Below, one piece after another: positions 32,615 through 44,243 of a stretch of DNA of 64,000 nucleotides. Below the pieces are notes generated by a model. The model was not told the origin of the DNA. It searched no databases and saw nothing but the letters and a program-made list of their open reading frames with translations. Source of the stretch: Nicotiana tabacum (taxonomy: Eukaryota; Streptophyta; Magnoliopsida; Solanales; Solanaceae); assembly GCF_000715075.1 (NCBI RefSeq), contig NC_134080.1, positions 40,652,758-40,716,757 of the forward strand, in the 5' to 3' direction. The number at the start of each line of letters is the position of its first letter. Position 1 is the stretch's first letter. The position numbers and the translations under genes were made by a program.

Positions 32615-35600
32615 TGTCATGACCCGGATTTCCCAACCTCAGGGGTCGTGATGTCTCCTACTAATGGGAGCTAGGCAAGCCAAACCTTAACTACTTGCTA
32701 CGCTTCCATATTGCTTCATTTTAACAAAACACAAGGCGATAACATGATAATAGCGGAACTTTAAATAATTTAGCGGAAGTCAACAATTAATTATCTTAAG
32801 TCTACGTCTATTACAACTTTTAAAACCTCAAATACACAAAACCTGCTATCATAGTGTCATAGACTATCTATGATTTCTACATACAAGGTCTGAAGAAATA
32901 ACAGTACGTTGTTTCTGAATAAAAGAAAATAAAACAGGAAGTAGAGATAGAGGGAGACGCTAGGGCATGCGGACGCCTTCAGTCTACCTTGAGTCCGGGT
33001 GGACTGAAGGAAGCACTCCAACTACTGTCCGAAAATGGCTCATGGATCTGCACACAGTGCAGAGTGTAGTATTAGCACAACCGACCTCATGTGCTGGTAA
33101 GTGCCTAGCCTAACCTCGGCGAAGTAGTGACGAGGCTAGGACCAGACTACCAAATAAATCTGTGTAGTTCAAATGTATATACAGCGGAAAACGAAATACC
33201 AAAAATAACCAGTCAATGTAGGAGGGGGAAACATGCTGTGGGGGGGATAACAGTTCTGAATATAAAGCATCAAGTATGGATAGAAACAACATAACTCGTA
33301 TATCAATAAAGAATCAAAAATCAACAATTTGCACGGCATCACCCTTCGTGCTTTTACTCTCGTCCTCTCCAAAGCAATTTTATAATAAAAGTGTGCACGG
33401 CATCACCCTTCGTGCTTTTACTTTCGTCCTCACCAAATCAATCATATAATAAAGATGAGCACGTCACCACCCTTCGTGCTTTTTCTCTCTTTCCTCACCA
33501 TATAATCAATGAAAATCGGTACCGAATGGTACATCGTACGGCACGGTGTCACCCTTCGTGCTTTACACTTTTTCCCCACAATAGCAAACAATGTAAAGCA
33601 TCACCCTTCGATCTTTAACACTCTTCCTCACCCAAACAACAATCACAAGCAAAGGGGCAAGGGAATAAACAAAATAGTAATAGAGATCATGGCAAGGGAA
33701 CAACAGCTAAACAATTAAATCCCGGCAAGGGAACAACATCAATAATCTCAATATCCCGGCAAGGGAGATAATCAACAAGCAACAATATCCCGGCAAGGGG
33801 ATAATTTAATAACTCTTTCTCTTTCTTTTACTTTTATTTCATAACTCACTTTACCACTTGAGCCAAATACTCCAAAGGGTTCAATCATCTCTTATACTTT
33901 CACAATTCATAATATAACTCGAGCCAATGCTCCAAAGGGTTCAATCATCTCATATACTTTCACAATTCATTATAACTTGAGCCAATGCTCCTCGATGTTC
34001 AAAGGTTAAAATTCCTTCCACAAACTTTCCACAACAATTAGAAATCTTCACCAAGGCATGAAAGATACAACGAAATCAATATCTTCAAAATTTAAAGACT
34101 CACGGTCATGCTAGACACTAACGTATAGATACTCGTCACCATGCCTATACGTTGTACTCAACAATTATCATGCAACAAATAAGACTCAACTCCTAATCCC
34201 TCAAGCTAAGGTTAGACCAAACACTTACCTCTATGCCTCGAACACAACTCAAGTTTCAATTATAGCTTTACCCTTTGGTTCCTTCGCCAATTCGCTCGTA
34301 TCTAGCCACCAGTTACTTAAATACATCAATAGACGCTAAAGGAATAAATTTGAATGCATGAAAATGAGTTTTCCAAAGTTTTACCTAAAAAGTCAAAATT
34401 ACCCCTGGGCCTACGTGGTCAAAACCCGAAGTTCGAACCAAAACCCGATTACTCATTCCCCCACGAGCTCAAATATGTAATTTGTTTTGAAATCGAACCT
34501 CAAATCGAGGTCCTAATCCCCAATTTTTTGAAAATCCTAGGTTCTACCCAAAACACCCAATTCCCCCATGAAAATAATTGATTTGAAGTTGAAATCATGT
34601 TAAAAGATGTTAATGATTGAAGAAAACTAGTTAAAAACGACTTACAATTGATTTGGAGAAGAAAGGTTGTTTGAAAAATCGCCTCTTATATTTTTGGGGG
34701 TTTTTGAAAAATGCAAAATAACTGAAAATCTCGTCTATTTATACCCCTCTCAAACCCCGTGTACAGACCGCACAAAATGGACTGCGGCCGCACAGGCCTT
34801 CCTGAGGTATTGCGGTCCAATGCCCTATGCGGACCGCTCAAAATGGACTGCGGCCGCATAGGCCTCCACCGCGCACCGCACGAAGTCGACGCTGACCGTA
34901 CTGGCCTCTTTCCGCGGTCGCACACGATTTTGTACGGACCGCACTAGCGGGTTCAGAGACCTGCAACTTCTGGTTTTAAGTCTAAAACATCCCGAACCTA
35001 CACGAAACTCACCCGAGCCCTCGGAACTCCAAACCAAGTGTGCATACTAAATCAAAAACATCATATGGACCTACTCGTGTAATTAAATCATCAAAATAAC
35101 ATCATGAACATCAAATTAAATCTCGAGATTAATGAAATTTTCTCAAAACTTCTCTAAACATAAATATTTTTGCGATTTAAGTCCGAATCACGTCACATGA
35201 CATCCGTTTTTCACCAAATTCCATAGAAATATCTTGAATCATATATAAGACCTGCACCGATCGCCGGAACCAAAATATGGGCCCGATACCATCATGTTCT
35301 AATCAAATTTCATTTCAAATTTATTTAAACAATTCTAGAAAACAATTTCCTTTAAAAATTCGTTTCTCGGGATTGGGACCTCAGAATTCGATTCCGGGCA
35401 TACGCCCAAGTCCCATATTTTCCTACGAACCCTCCGGGACCGTCAATTCAAGGGTCCGGGTCCATTTACTCAAAACGTTGACCGAAGTCAAATTAGCCCA
35501 TTTTATAATCAAAACTTATCGTTTTTCACAGATTATCATATTTATGCTTTCCGGCGACGTGCCCGGACTGCGCACACAAATCGAGGTGACTCTAATGTAG

Positions 35601-35665
35601 GTTTTCAAGGCCTCAGAACACAGAATTTCATTTTAAAAAAAGTGATGACCTTTTGGGTCATCACA
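32615..35665 (-). repeat. 3' LTR of element G (3051 bp)
   Basis: It runs from TGTCATGACCC to GGTCATCACA, next to the purine tract AGAGGTGGAGAA on the minus strand. It aligns throughout with 52295-55303 and with B's LTR. Contents are a TTCGTGCTTT minisatellite (33325-33640), CCGGCAAGGG repeats (33670-33800), the GCGGACCGC array (34757-34955) and a TATA-like box (GTATAAATAG, minus, 34735-34744). Confidence 0.93.
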
Positions 35666-35675
35666 TTCTCCACCT

Positions 35676-35986
35676 CTAAAACAACCGTTCATCCTCGAAT
35701 GGAAAGAAGAAGGAAGTACCTGAGTCAGGGAAAAGATGGGGATAACGGCTCCACATATCAGACTCAGACTCCCAGGACGATGCCTCAGGAGGCTGACCTC
35801 TTCACTGAACACGAACAAAAGGAAAACTCTTTGACCTAAACTGACGAACCCGCCGGTCTAGAATAGCTACCGGTTCCTCCTCATAAGACAAGTCCTTGTC
35901 CAATTGGATAGTGCTGAAATATAACACATGGGATGGATCGCCGTGATATTTTCGAAGCATGGACACATGAAATACTGGATGCACGG
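35676..35986 (-). pseudogene. Element G pol, C-terminal part with chromodomain-like end
   Basis: Reads HPVFHVSMLRKYHGDPSHV and then EEEPVAILDRRVRQFRSKS, followed by a TGA where A has the Trp of VQW. Beyond that, a WESESDMWSRYPHLFPD tail ends at TAG 35676-35678. The tail resembles the chromodomain that chromoviruses carry after integrase and may direct insertion into heterochromatin. It joins in frame to the LALPLSLSTV end at 47372; A lies exactly between, within the shared CACGG. Confidence 0.88.
35982..35986. other. Left target-site duplication of element A (CACGG)
   Basis: CACGG precedes the LTR start TGTGATGACC at 35987 and is repeated at 47367-47371. Confidence 0.95.
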
Positions 35987-36126
35987 TGTGATGACCCAAT
36001 AATGTCATCTTTAATTTAAATATTTATTTCTATGTTTCATGAAAATGTCAAGAACTTACCTGCTATGAGTTGAGTATCACTTAAATAGTTGATATATATG
36101 GCATTTCTTTTCTAGCAACATATTGC

Positions 36127-36160
36127 TTATGAGGTCACTATCAGAATTGTGACCTCATAA
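36127..36160. repeat. Perfect 12-bp inverted repeat unique to the 5' LTR of A
   Basis: TTATGAGGTCAC (36127-36138), a 10-bp loop, then GTGACCTCATAA (36149-36160). The 3' LTR has the left arm and loop (44393-44414) but then reads ATTTTTCATGTGG instead of the right arm. Confidence 0.88.
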
Positions 36161-36679
36161 TTCTTGGTGTTACGTTGATTGGATTGTGTATGTGTTGTTA
36201 GGATTGGTTCTTGGGATTCTCTGACAGGTGGATAGGCCTAGTTACAAAGGAAACTCTGGCAAAAAATTTGGAAAACTTGGGAGTTAGTCAAAATTTTGGA
36301 GTTAGAGATGTGTGAGAAAAGCGATAAGTTACGCTAAGTATTTGGGGGTCGACTCTACTTCTCATTCGAGGACTATTAATATGATGGATACCAATTAGAT
36401 GATAATAGGTGTACGAGACATATTAGAAGAGATATGGGGTCTAAGGAAAGTCCTAAGTCTAAGCCAACTTGGAAAATTTCATAATAGACAAAAGTTGCAA
36501 ATGAGTACGCACAAGACCTCACTTTGGACGAGCATATCTACATATATATAAGGATTTGTGTGAGGCACAACCTATCAAATTAAATCTCTATGAGTCTAGT
36601 TTCCAGAACATCAAACCGATTGTCATTTGGAGGTGTATACAGAAAGTTATAACCATTTTATAAAAAGTTAGCAGAGCAG

Positions 36680-36815
36680 GCTACGCAACCTGTGTATGGC
36701 TACGCAGCAGGCTACGCAACATGCGTAGCAAAAATCAGGATTTGGCCAAATTGAAAGCCTCTTGCGTAGGTTTCATGCGTAGGCTACGCAAGGAGGCTAC
36801 GCAGAACTAGAGTTG
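36680..36815 (+). promoter_or_regulatory. GCTACGCA / TGCGTAG word cluster in LTR of A
   Basis: Seven or more words GGCTACGCA or TGCGTAGG within 130 bp. They occupy the place where the LTRs of B and G carry GCGGACCGC words. A clear TATA box after it was not found, so a promoter role is only suggested by analogy. It recurs at 44930-45060. Confidence 0.4.
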
Positions 36816-38100
36816 AATTTTAAAGAGCTGAAAACGTGGGTTTAGAGATAGAATGAGTTAGTTCTTCAACTTGGAATGAATTTTAGAGAGAAGGAGGAGC
36901 TCTTCCAGCATGGATACACTTCAAGATAAGTTATTTTGGCATAAAGATGATTATATAACATCACTAGGTGAGAATACTAACATTATTATGGATCAAATCC
37001 ATAGAAAATGGGTTGAATCTTCACGAACACCAAAAGGAGGAAAAAATTAGATTCCTCCACCAAAAGATAATTCCTTCACTTGAGCTTCATATATATGTAA
37101 TATTGGAGTATGGATAGCATGTTTATGAGTTTTATTTGAAGTTGTAATGGGATATTGTATGAACCCTAAGGGTGGGTCTTGAAAATGCTATTTTTGGGGA
37201 AAGAAGAAGATGAATAGTGAGGAATTGAATTGAGAATCACCATATTGATTGGAGTAAATGATTTTAACTCGAATTTGGTTAAATTACATGAATCTATTAT
37301 TTTTTTTATCAACAAATTATTGTTTTAGGTTAAAAGAAATGGTAGAAAATTCCATAGACTTGAATTGAGAATTTGAAGGCCGAGTTGTGGTCGAATTTGA
37401 GTAATTTTGGTATGGTTAGCCTCGTGAGAGTATGAGGATTCTGAAAATGTAAATTTTTCCCGATTCTGAGATGTGGGCCCGAGGGGAATTTTGGTCATTT
37501 TACATAATTTTGCATATTATCTTAGAATTTAATTGTAGAATCAGTTACTCGAAGTGTTATTTACATTATGAAATTGAATTGACTAGATTTGGGCCATTTG
37601 GAGTCTGATACTCGTGGCAAAAGCGGTGTTTGAGGCTTGAGTTGGCCGTGGAAGTTCGAGGTAAGTGTTTGTTCTAACTTTGGCTTGAGGGAATAGGACT
37701 AGGATGTTATTTGCTACTTGCTAATGTGGAGTACGGTGTATAGGCATGGTGACGGTTATCTATGCACCGGAGTCTAGCATGAACGTGGGTCTTAATTGCT
37801 TTTAATTCGAATAATGTGACACAATCTCCTTGTTTACTTGATGAATTTCATATAATGTGAACGATTGATGTAGAATTGTGATTGGTATACTTTTGGAGTG
37901 TTAGCTCGAACATGAATGTGTTAGTTGAGGAAGAAGTGATTTAAAAAGAGAATGTGTTGTTAGTACTCCCTTGCCGGGATGTGTAGACTGATATATACTC
38001 TCCCTTGTCGGGATATTTTGGGTTGTTAGCTGTACCCTTGTCGGGTTAAAAGTATTGAGTTGTTATCCTCCCCTGAAGGGGTCTACTATATGAAGTCAGA

Positions 38101-38370
38101 TATTATATGATATTATGGGATCGTGTGGCACGTCGTCCACTTATATATGATATTATGGGATCGTGTGGCACGTCGTCCACTTATATATGATATTATGGGA
38201 TCGTGTGGCACGCCGTCCACTTATATATGATATTATGGGATCGTGTGGCACACCGTCCACTTATATATGATATTATGGGATCGTGTGGCACGCCGTCCAC
38301 TTATATATGATATTATGGGATCGTGTGGCACGCCGTCCACTTATATATGATATTATGGGATCGTGTGGCA
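38101..38370 (+). repeat. 40-bp tandem repeat in 5' LTR of A, six full copies plus a partial
   Basis: The unit contains TATGATATTATGGGATCGTG and GGCACGCCGTCCAC. Copies start every 40 bp (38101, 38141 and so on to 38341) with only single-base differences. Confidence 0.93.
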
Positions 38371-39037
38371 TGTGGAAACCGGAGTTTCTTATGTTTATTT
38401 CCGATACTTCATTTTTATCTGTTACTCCCCGATAGCATGTCCCCTCCCAGCTTTACTTTGTATTATCTTGTTATTGTTTCTTGCACTTGTTATATATATC
38501 TGTACAGGTTAATTGTGGTAGGTCCTGTCTAGCCTCGTCACTACTTCGCCGGGGTTAGGCCAGGCACTTACCAGCACATGGGGTCGGTTGTGCTGATGCT
38601 GCACTCTGTGCATTTTTTTGTGCACAGATCAGGGAGCAGCTTTCGCACCGCAACAGTAGGACTTTTGGGAGCTATCTTCAGCCCAGGGACTCTCGAGGTA
38701 GCCTAGCTGGCGTTCGCAGGCCGAAGTCCCTTTCCATGTTTTTCGTTTGTTTATCTTGTATCAGACAAACATGATGTATTTTCCTTTCAGACATTGTTTG
38801 TAGCATTCTGTAGTAGTCCGTGAGCTAGTGACACCAAACTCTGGGTAGCATTTTGGTTCAAACTTCCGCACCTTTGATTTTCAGTTGTTTTAAATTTAAA
38901 GTCTTCTGTTTAGATTTTGTCTCGCTTATTATATTGTTGAAAGGAAGCAGGAAAGGTGTTTTAAACATTTGGCTTGCCTAGCTCTCATTAGTAGGCGCCA
39001 TCACGACTCCCGAGGGTGGAAAATCCAGGTTGTGACA

Positions 39038-39062
39038 CCATCGGTCCATTAGAAACACTAGG
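39038..39062 (+). other. Divergent primer-site region of element A
   Basis: After the LTR end, A reads CCATCGGTCCATTAGAAACA before CTAGGTTAC. C has TGGTATCAGAGC here. The pattern (CGGTCC, ATTAGAAAC) could be a decayed initiator-Met site with extra bases. Confidence 0.5.
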
Positions 39063-39237
39063 TTACTTAGGTCTCACAACTCACGGACAAGCTCAGTAGA
39101 GTCTGAGGGATCGATACGGAGACGTCTGTATTTATCCCGCAGAGGCTACTGAGTTAGGAAAACTTCACCTTGTTCATGCTTGTCGTGCGATTTTATTTCC
39201 CAAGTACTGATTGTCTTTCCACTATATTCTTTCGCAG

Positions 39238-40750
39238 ATGGCGAGAACACGTGCTTCCTCTTCTACCGCGCAACAGCCTGAGCCCCCAGCAGCAGCTCCT
39301 ATTAGGGGCAGAGGGCGAGGCCGAGGCCGGGGTAGAGCTCAGCCCCAAGAGGCAGTCCCAGTGGTGGAGCCTCATGTTGACTACGACGAACAGGTTCCAG
39401 CTCCAGTAGCTTCCGGTGGGCCCAGCTCACATCCTAGAGGGTTTCATAGCCACTCCAGTTCTTCAGGACGCTTTGGTCCGACTGGTTGGCTTTATGGAGG
39501 GCATTTTTATAGCGCGTTTGCTTCCCGTAGCTCCAGCCACATCTCAGGCTGGGGGAGGAGTTCAGACTCCCGATACTCGTACCCCATAGCTGGTAGCTCC
39601 TCAGGCTCAGATTCCATCAATTCAGCCAGCCGTGGCAGTTCAGCCAGCTGTGGCAGCCCAGCTAGGTATTGCAGCTCAGTCCAGTGATGGTGCGGCTATG
39701 TCCGCGGATGCTTTGTGAAGGCTTGATCGTTTCACCAAGCTCTTCACTACTACATATAGTGGCACTCCCTCAGAGGATGCTCAGGATTTTATCTTCAGTT
39801 GTCATGAGGTTCTACGGACTATGGGCATTGTAGAGACCAATAGGGTTGCCTTCGCCACTTTTCGCCTGGCATGATCCGCCAAGACTTGGTGGAGGGATTT
39901 CTGTTTACCCAGGCCAGCAGGATCGCCATCATTGACCTGGGATCAGTTTTTAGAGTTATTTCTGGGGAAGTTTCTTCCAGTTACTCAGCGAGATGCTCTT
40001 CGCAGGCAGTTTGAGCGTCTCTAGCAGGGTCCTATGACGGTCACCCAGTATGAGACCCGGTTCATTGATCTCGCTCGTCATGCCATCGTGATACTCCCCA
40101 CTGAGAGAGAGAGGGTGCGGAGGTTTGTCGATGGTTTGGTTCAGCCGATCCGTGTTCAGATGGCCATGAGTGCCGGGAGTGAGATTACATTTCAGGAATC
40201 GGCAGATGGTGTCCGTTGGATAGAGCTGGCACTTTCTCAGGGAGGTGGTCATGGGTCAGATAAGAGGCCCCATCATTCGGGTAGATTCAGTGGTACCTCG
40301 TTTGGAGGTAGGGATTCTTATGGTAGAGGCCATCCTTCGAGGCCCTTTCAGTCAGCTCTCCGGGCTTCTCATGGTACACCAGGTGGTCGTGGTTCTCAGC
40401 TGCAGTATTCTGACCAGCAGCTCTTCAGTTCACCATTAGCACCTATCAGTGCACCACCACTTCATTATTCTTAGCAGTCGAGGGCTTGTTATACTTGCGG
40501 CGATGTGAGTCACATTGCCAGATATTGCCCTCGAGTTTCCATCAACTCGCAGTAGTAGGGTCCTCGCCCGATGATTCAGGCACCAGTTGCCCCATAGCCT
40601 GCCCAGCCAACTAGAGGCGGGGGTAGAGGACATAGAGGTGGAGGTAGAGGCCTTAGAGGTGGAGCTCAGACCGCTAGAGGTAGGGGTCAGCCAACAGCAG
40701 ATCGTCCTAGGGATATAATTCAGGGAGGTGGGGCCCAGCCCCGTTGTTAT
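39238..40750 (+). pseudogene. Element A gag, frameshifted
   Basis: The ATG at 39238 follows TTCGCAG and gives MARTRASSSTAQQPEPPA with an RG-rich run, as in B and G. By about 39430 homology moves to the second frame, so one frameshift is present. The gag domain then runs through KTWWRDF (about 39890) and MTVTQYETRFIDLARH (40034-40081). A CCHC knuckle CYTCGDVSHIARYC is at 40487-40528, followed by a Gly/Arg-rich linker. In-frame stops are TAG at 39587, 40022, 40472, 40553, 40556 and 40595 and TGA at 39716 and 39872. Gag would form the particle; no full-length product is possible. Confidence 0.9.
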
Positions 40751-40753
40751 GCC

Positions 40754-43700
40754 TTGCCAGCCAGGCCAGAGGCTGAGTCATCAGATGCTGTGATTACAGG
40801 TACTATTTTGGTCTGTGATAGGGAAGCTTCTGTGCTATTTGATCCCGGATCTACGTATTTATATGTGTCGTCCTATTTTTCACCCTATTTGGTTATGCCT
40901 AGTGAGGCCTTGAGTATTCCTGTATGCGTGTCTACACTAGTGGGGGATTATATAGTGGTGGACCGGGTTCATCGTTCCTGTGTTGTGGTATTCAGGGGTC
41001 TTGAGACCCGTGTTGACTTGTTTCTCTTGGATATGGTGGATTTCGACGTCATATTAGGGATGGATTGGTTGTCCCCATATCATGCAATCTTGGATTTCCA
41101 TGCCAAGACCGTGACCTTGGCGTTGCCAGATTTGCCCCGACTAGAGTGGAGAGGGACTCCTGGTCATTCTGCTCGCAGCGTTATTTCTTATGTGAAGGCT
41201 CGACGCATGGTCGAGAAGGGGTGCCTAGCTTATCTGGCCTATGTTCGCGACTCCAGCACTGAGGTCCCGTCTATTGATTCTGTTCCTATTGTTCGGGAGT
41301 TTCTCGAGGTTTTTCCTTCGGACCTGCCGGGCATGCCGCCCCACAGGGATATTGATTTTTGTATTGATCGGGCTCCGGGAACTCAGCCCATTTCCATTTC
41401 GTTGTATCGTATGGCGCCGCCAGAATTGAAAGAGTTAAAGGATCAGCTTTAGGATTTACTTGAGAAGGGTTTCATTAGACCCAGTGTTTCGCCTTGGGGC
41501 GCACCGGTGCTATTTGTGAAGAAAAAGGATGGTTCGATGAGGATGTGCATTGATTACCGGCAATTGAACAAGGTGACGATTAAGAACAAGTACCCACTGC
41601 CGAGGATCGACGATTTATTCGACCAACTTCAGGGTGCGAGGGTGTTTTCAAAGATAGATTTGAGATCTGGCTACCACCAGCTGAGGATTAGGGCGTATGA
41701 TGTCCCTAAGACAGCATTTCGCACTCGGTATGGGCACTATGAGTTTTTGGTCATGTCATTCGGATTGACTAATGCCCCAGCAGCATTCATAAAGTTGATG
41801 AACCGAGTGTTCAGACCTTATTTGGACTTGTTCGTAATAGTCTTCATTGACGATATTCTTATATACTCCCGCAGTCAGGAGGAGCATGAGCAGCACCTCA
41901 GAGCGATTCTTCAAACCCTGAAGGATAGTCAGTTGTATGCTAAGTTCTCGAAGTGCGAGTTTTGGTTGAGTTCGATCGCATTCCTAGGTCATGTCGTATC
42001 AGCAGCAGGTATTCAGGTAGACCCAAAGAAGATAAAGGCAGTCAAGAACTGGCCTCGACCAGCTTCAGCTACGGAGATTCAGAGTTTCCTGGGGTTAGCA
42101 GGTTACTACCGTCGGTTCATAGAGGGGTTCTCATCTATCGTAGCCCTGATGACCAGGTTGACCCAGAAGGGTGCCCAGTTCAGATGGTCAGACGCGTGTG
42201 AGGCGAGCTTTCAGCAGCTCAAGACAGCCTTGACTACGACACCAGTGTTGGTTTTGCCCACAGGTTTAGGGCCCTATACAGTCTATTGTGATGCATCTCG
42301 TATTGGACTTGGCACAGTGTTGATGCAGGATGGCAAGGTCATTGCCTATGCTTCGAGGCAGTTGAAGGTTCATGATCCAGTGCATGATTTGGAGTTGGCA
42401 GCCATTGTTCACGCATTGAAGATTTGGAGACACTATCTGTATGGTGTGGCGTGTGAGGTGTTCACGGATCATAAGAGTCTTCAGTATTTGTTCAAGCAAA
42501 AGGAGTTGAATTTGAGGCATAGGAGGTGGTTGGAATTGTTGAAAGATTATGACATCACTATCTTATATCACCCGGGAAAGGCCAATGTGGTGGCCGATGC
42601 CTTGAGTAGGAAGTCAGCCAGTATGGGCAGTCTTGCTTATATTCCGGTCGGTGAGAGACCGCTTGCTTTGGACGTGCAGGCTTTGGCTAATCAGTTTGTG
42701 AGGTTGGACATTTCTGAGCCTAGTCGAATATTAGCTTGCACGGTCGCTCGTTCTTCGTTATTGGAGCGTATCCATGATCGGCAGTTCGATGATCCCCATT
42801 TGTGTGTCTTGAGGGACACGGTGCAGCGTGGAGGTGCCAAGAAAGTGACCTTAGATGATGATGGTGTATTGAGATTGCAGGGGCGAGTTTGTGTGCCCAA
42901 TGTTGATGGGATTCGAGAGTTGATCTTAGCGGAGGCCCACAGTTCTCGGTATTCTATTCACCCGGGCGCCGCGAAGATGTATCAGGATTTGAAGCAGCAC
43001 TATTGGTGGCGTAGAATGAAGAAATACATTTTTGCATATGTGGCTCGTTGTTTGAACTGTCAGCAGGTTAAGTACGAGCATCAGAGGCCCGGTGGTTTAT
43101 TTCAGAGGATTGAGCTTCCCGAGTGGAAGTGGGAGAGGATTACTATGGATTTTGTTACTGGACTTCCGATGACTCGGAAGAAGTTTGATGCAGTTTGGGT
43201 CATTATTGATAGGCTGACCAAGTCAGCGCATTTTGTTCCTGTTGCAGCCACCTATTCGTCGGAAAGGTTAGCCGGGATTTATATCAGGGAGATTGTTCGC
43301 CTTCATGGGGTGCCGCTATCTATCATTTCGGATCGGGGTACACAGTTTAGCTCGCATTTTTGGAGAGCGGTTCAGCGAGAGTTGGGCACCCAGGTTGAGT
43401 TGAGTACAACATTTCATCCCTAGATGAACGGTCAGTCCGAGAGGACTATTCAGATCCTTGAGGACATGCTCCAAGCCTGTGTCATTGATTTTGGAGGCTC
43501 GTGGGACCAGTGTTTACCTTTGGTAGAGTTCGCCTACAACAATAGCTACCAGTCCAGCATTAAGATGGCTCCGTATGAGGCGTTGTATGGTAGGAGATGT
43601 CGGTCTCCAATTGGATGGTTTGAGCCGGGAGAGGCTCGATTATTGGGTACGGATCTGGTTCAGGAGGCCTTGGACAAGGTCAGGATTATTCAGGATAAAC

Positions 43701-44233
43701 TTAGTACAGCTCAGTCCAGACAGAAGAGTTATGCAGACCGCAAGGTCAGAGATGTTGCTTTCATGGTTGGTGAGCGGGTATTGCTCCGTGTATCGCCTAT
43801 GAAGGGCATGATGAGATTTGGGAAGAAGGGCAAGCTCAACCCTAGGTTCATCGGTCCATTTGAGATTCTTGATCGTGTGGGAGAGGTGGCTTATAAACTT
43901 GCCTTGCCACCTAGCTTGTCAGTTGTGCATCCCATGTTTCATGTATCTATGCTTCGGAAGTATCGCGGAGATCCATCGCACGTGTTAGATTTCAGCACTG
44001 TCCAGTTGGACAAAAATCTGTCATATGAAGAGGAGCCGGTGGCTATTCTAGACCGGCAGGTTCGACTGTTGAGGTCGAAGAGTTTTACTTTGGTGCGTGT
44101 TCAGTGGAGAGGTCAGCCTCCTGAGGCATCGACCTGGGAGTCCGAGTCCGATATGCGGAGCCGTTATCCTCATTTATTGCCCGACTCAGGTACTTCCTTC
44201 TTTTGTCCATTCGAGGACGAACGGTTGTTTTAG
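40754..44233 (+). pseudogene. Element A pol: PR-RT-RNase H-integrase-chromodomain, two nonsense codons
   Basis: A single frame is broken only by TAG at 41450 and 43421. Protease has DPGS (40841-40852) and ILGMDWLSPY. RT has the catalytic FIDD (41843-41854). RNase H keeps its acidic residues in VYCDAS, LELAAI and FTDHKS. Integrase has an HH-CC finger ending CLNCQQ, Asp in DFVTGLP, SDRGTQF and the Glu in GQSERT. The C-terminus EEEPVAILDRQ to WESESDMRSRYPHLL is chromodomain-like. The end is TAG 44231-44233, overlapping the purine tract. Catalytic residues appear intact; the stops separate protease from RT and split integrase before its Glu. Confidence 0.94.
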
Positions 44234-44243
44234 AGGTGGAGAA
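44232..44243 (+). other. Polypurine tract of element A
   Basis: AGAGGTGGAGAA directly before the 3' LTR start at 44244. It is the primer for plus-strand DNA and matches that of G (minus, 35666-35677). Confidence 0.88.

Larger units (their letters stand above)
35987..39037 (+). repeat. 5' LTR of element A (3051 bp)
   Basis: It starts TGTGATGACC and ends GGTTGTGACA. Features are a perfect 12-bp inverted repeat at 36127-36160 absent from the other LTR, a GCTACGCA word cluster (36680-36815), CCTTGCCGGGAT repeats (37970-38055) and a 40-bp tandem array (38101-38370). Its 3' half (from about 38520, CTAGCCTCGTCACTACTTCG) matches the LTRs of B and G, while its 5' half does not. Confidence 0.94.

Noticed and set aside
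38101..38370. Regular 40-bp direct repeats resembling a CRISPR array
   Set aside because: Units are contiguous without unique spacers, lie inside an LTR and recur in the partner LTR of a plant retrotransposon.
40436..40633. Minus-strand ORFs within the gag and pol of element A (also 42266-42520, 42691-42900)
   Set aside because: Complementary shadows of the conserved plus-strand gag-pol frame.
41450..41452. TAG between protease and RT as a possible readthrough signal
   Set aside because: Seven other TAGs are scattered in the same frame, sister copies have Gln here, and no downstream recoding structure is evident.
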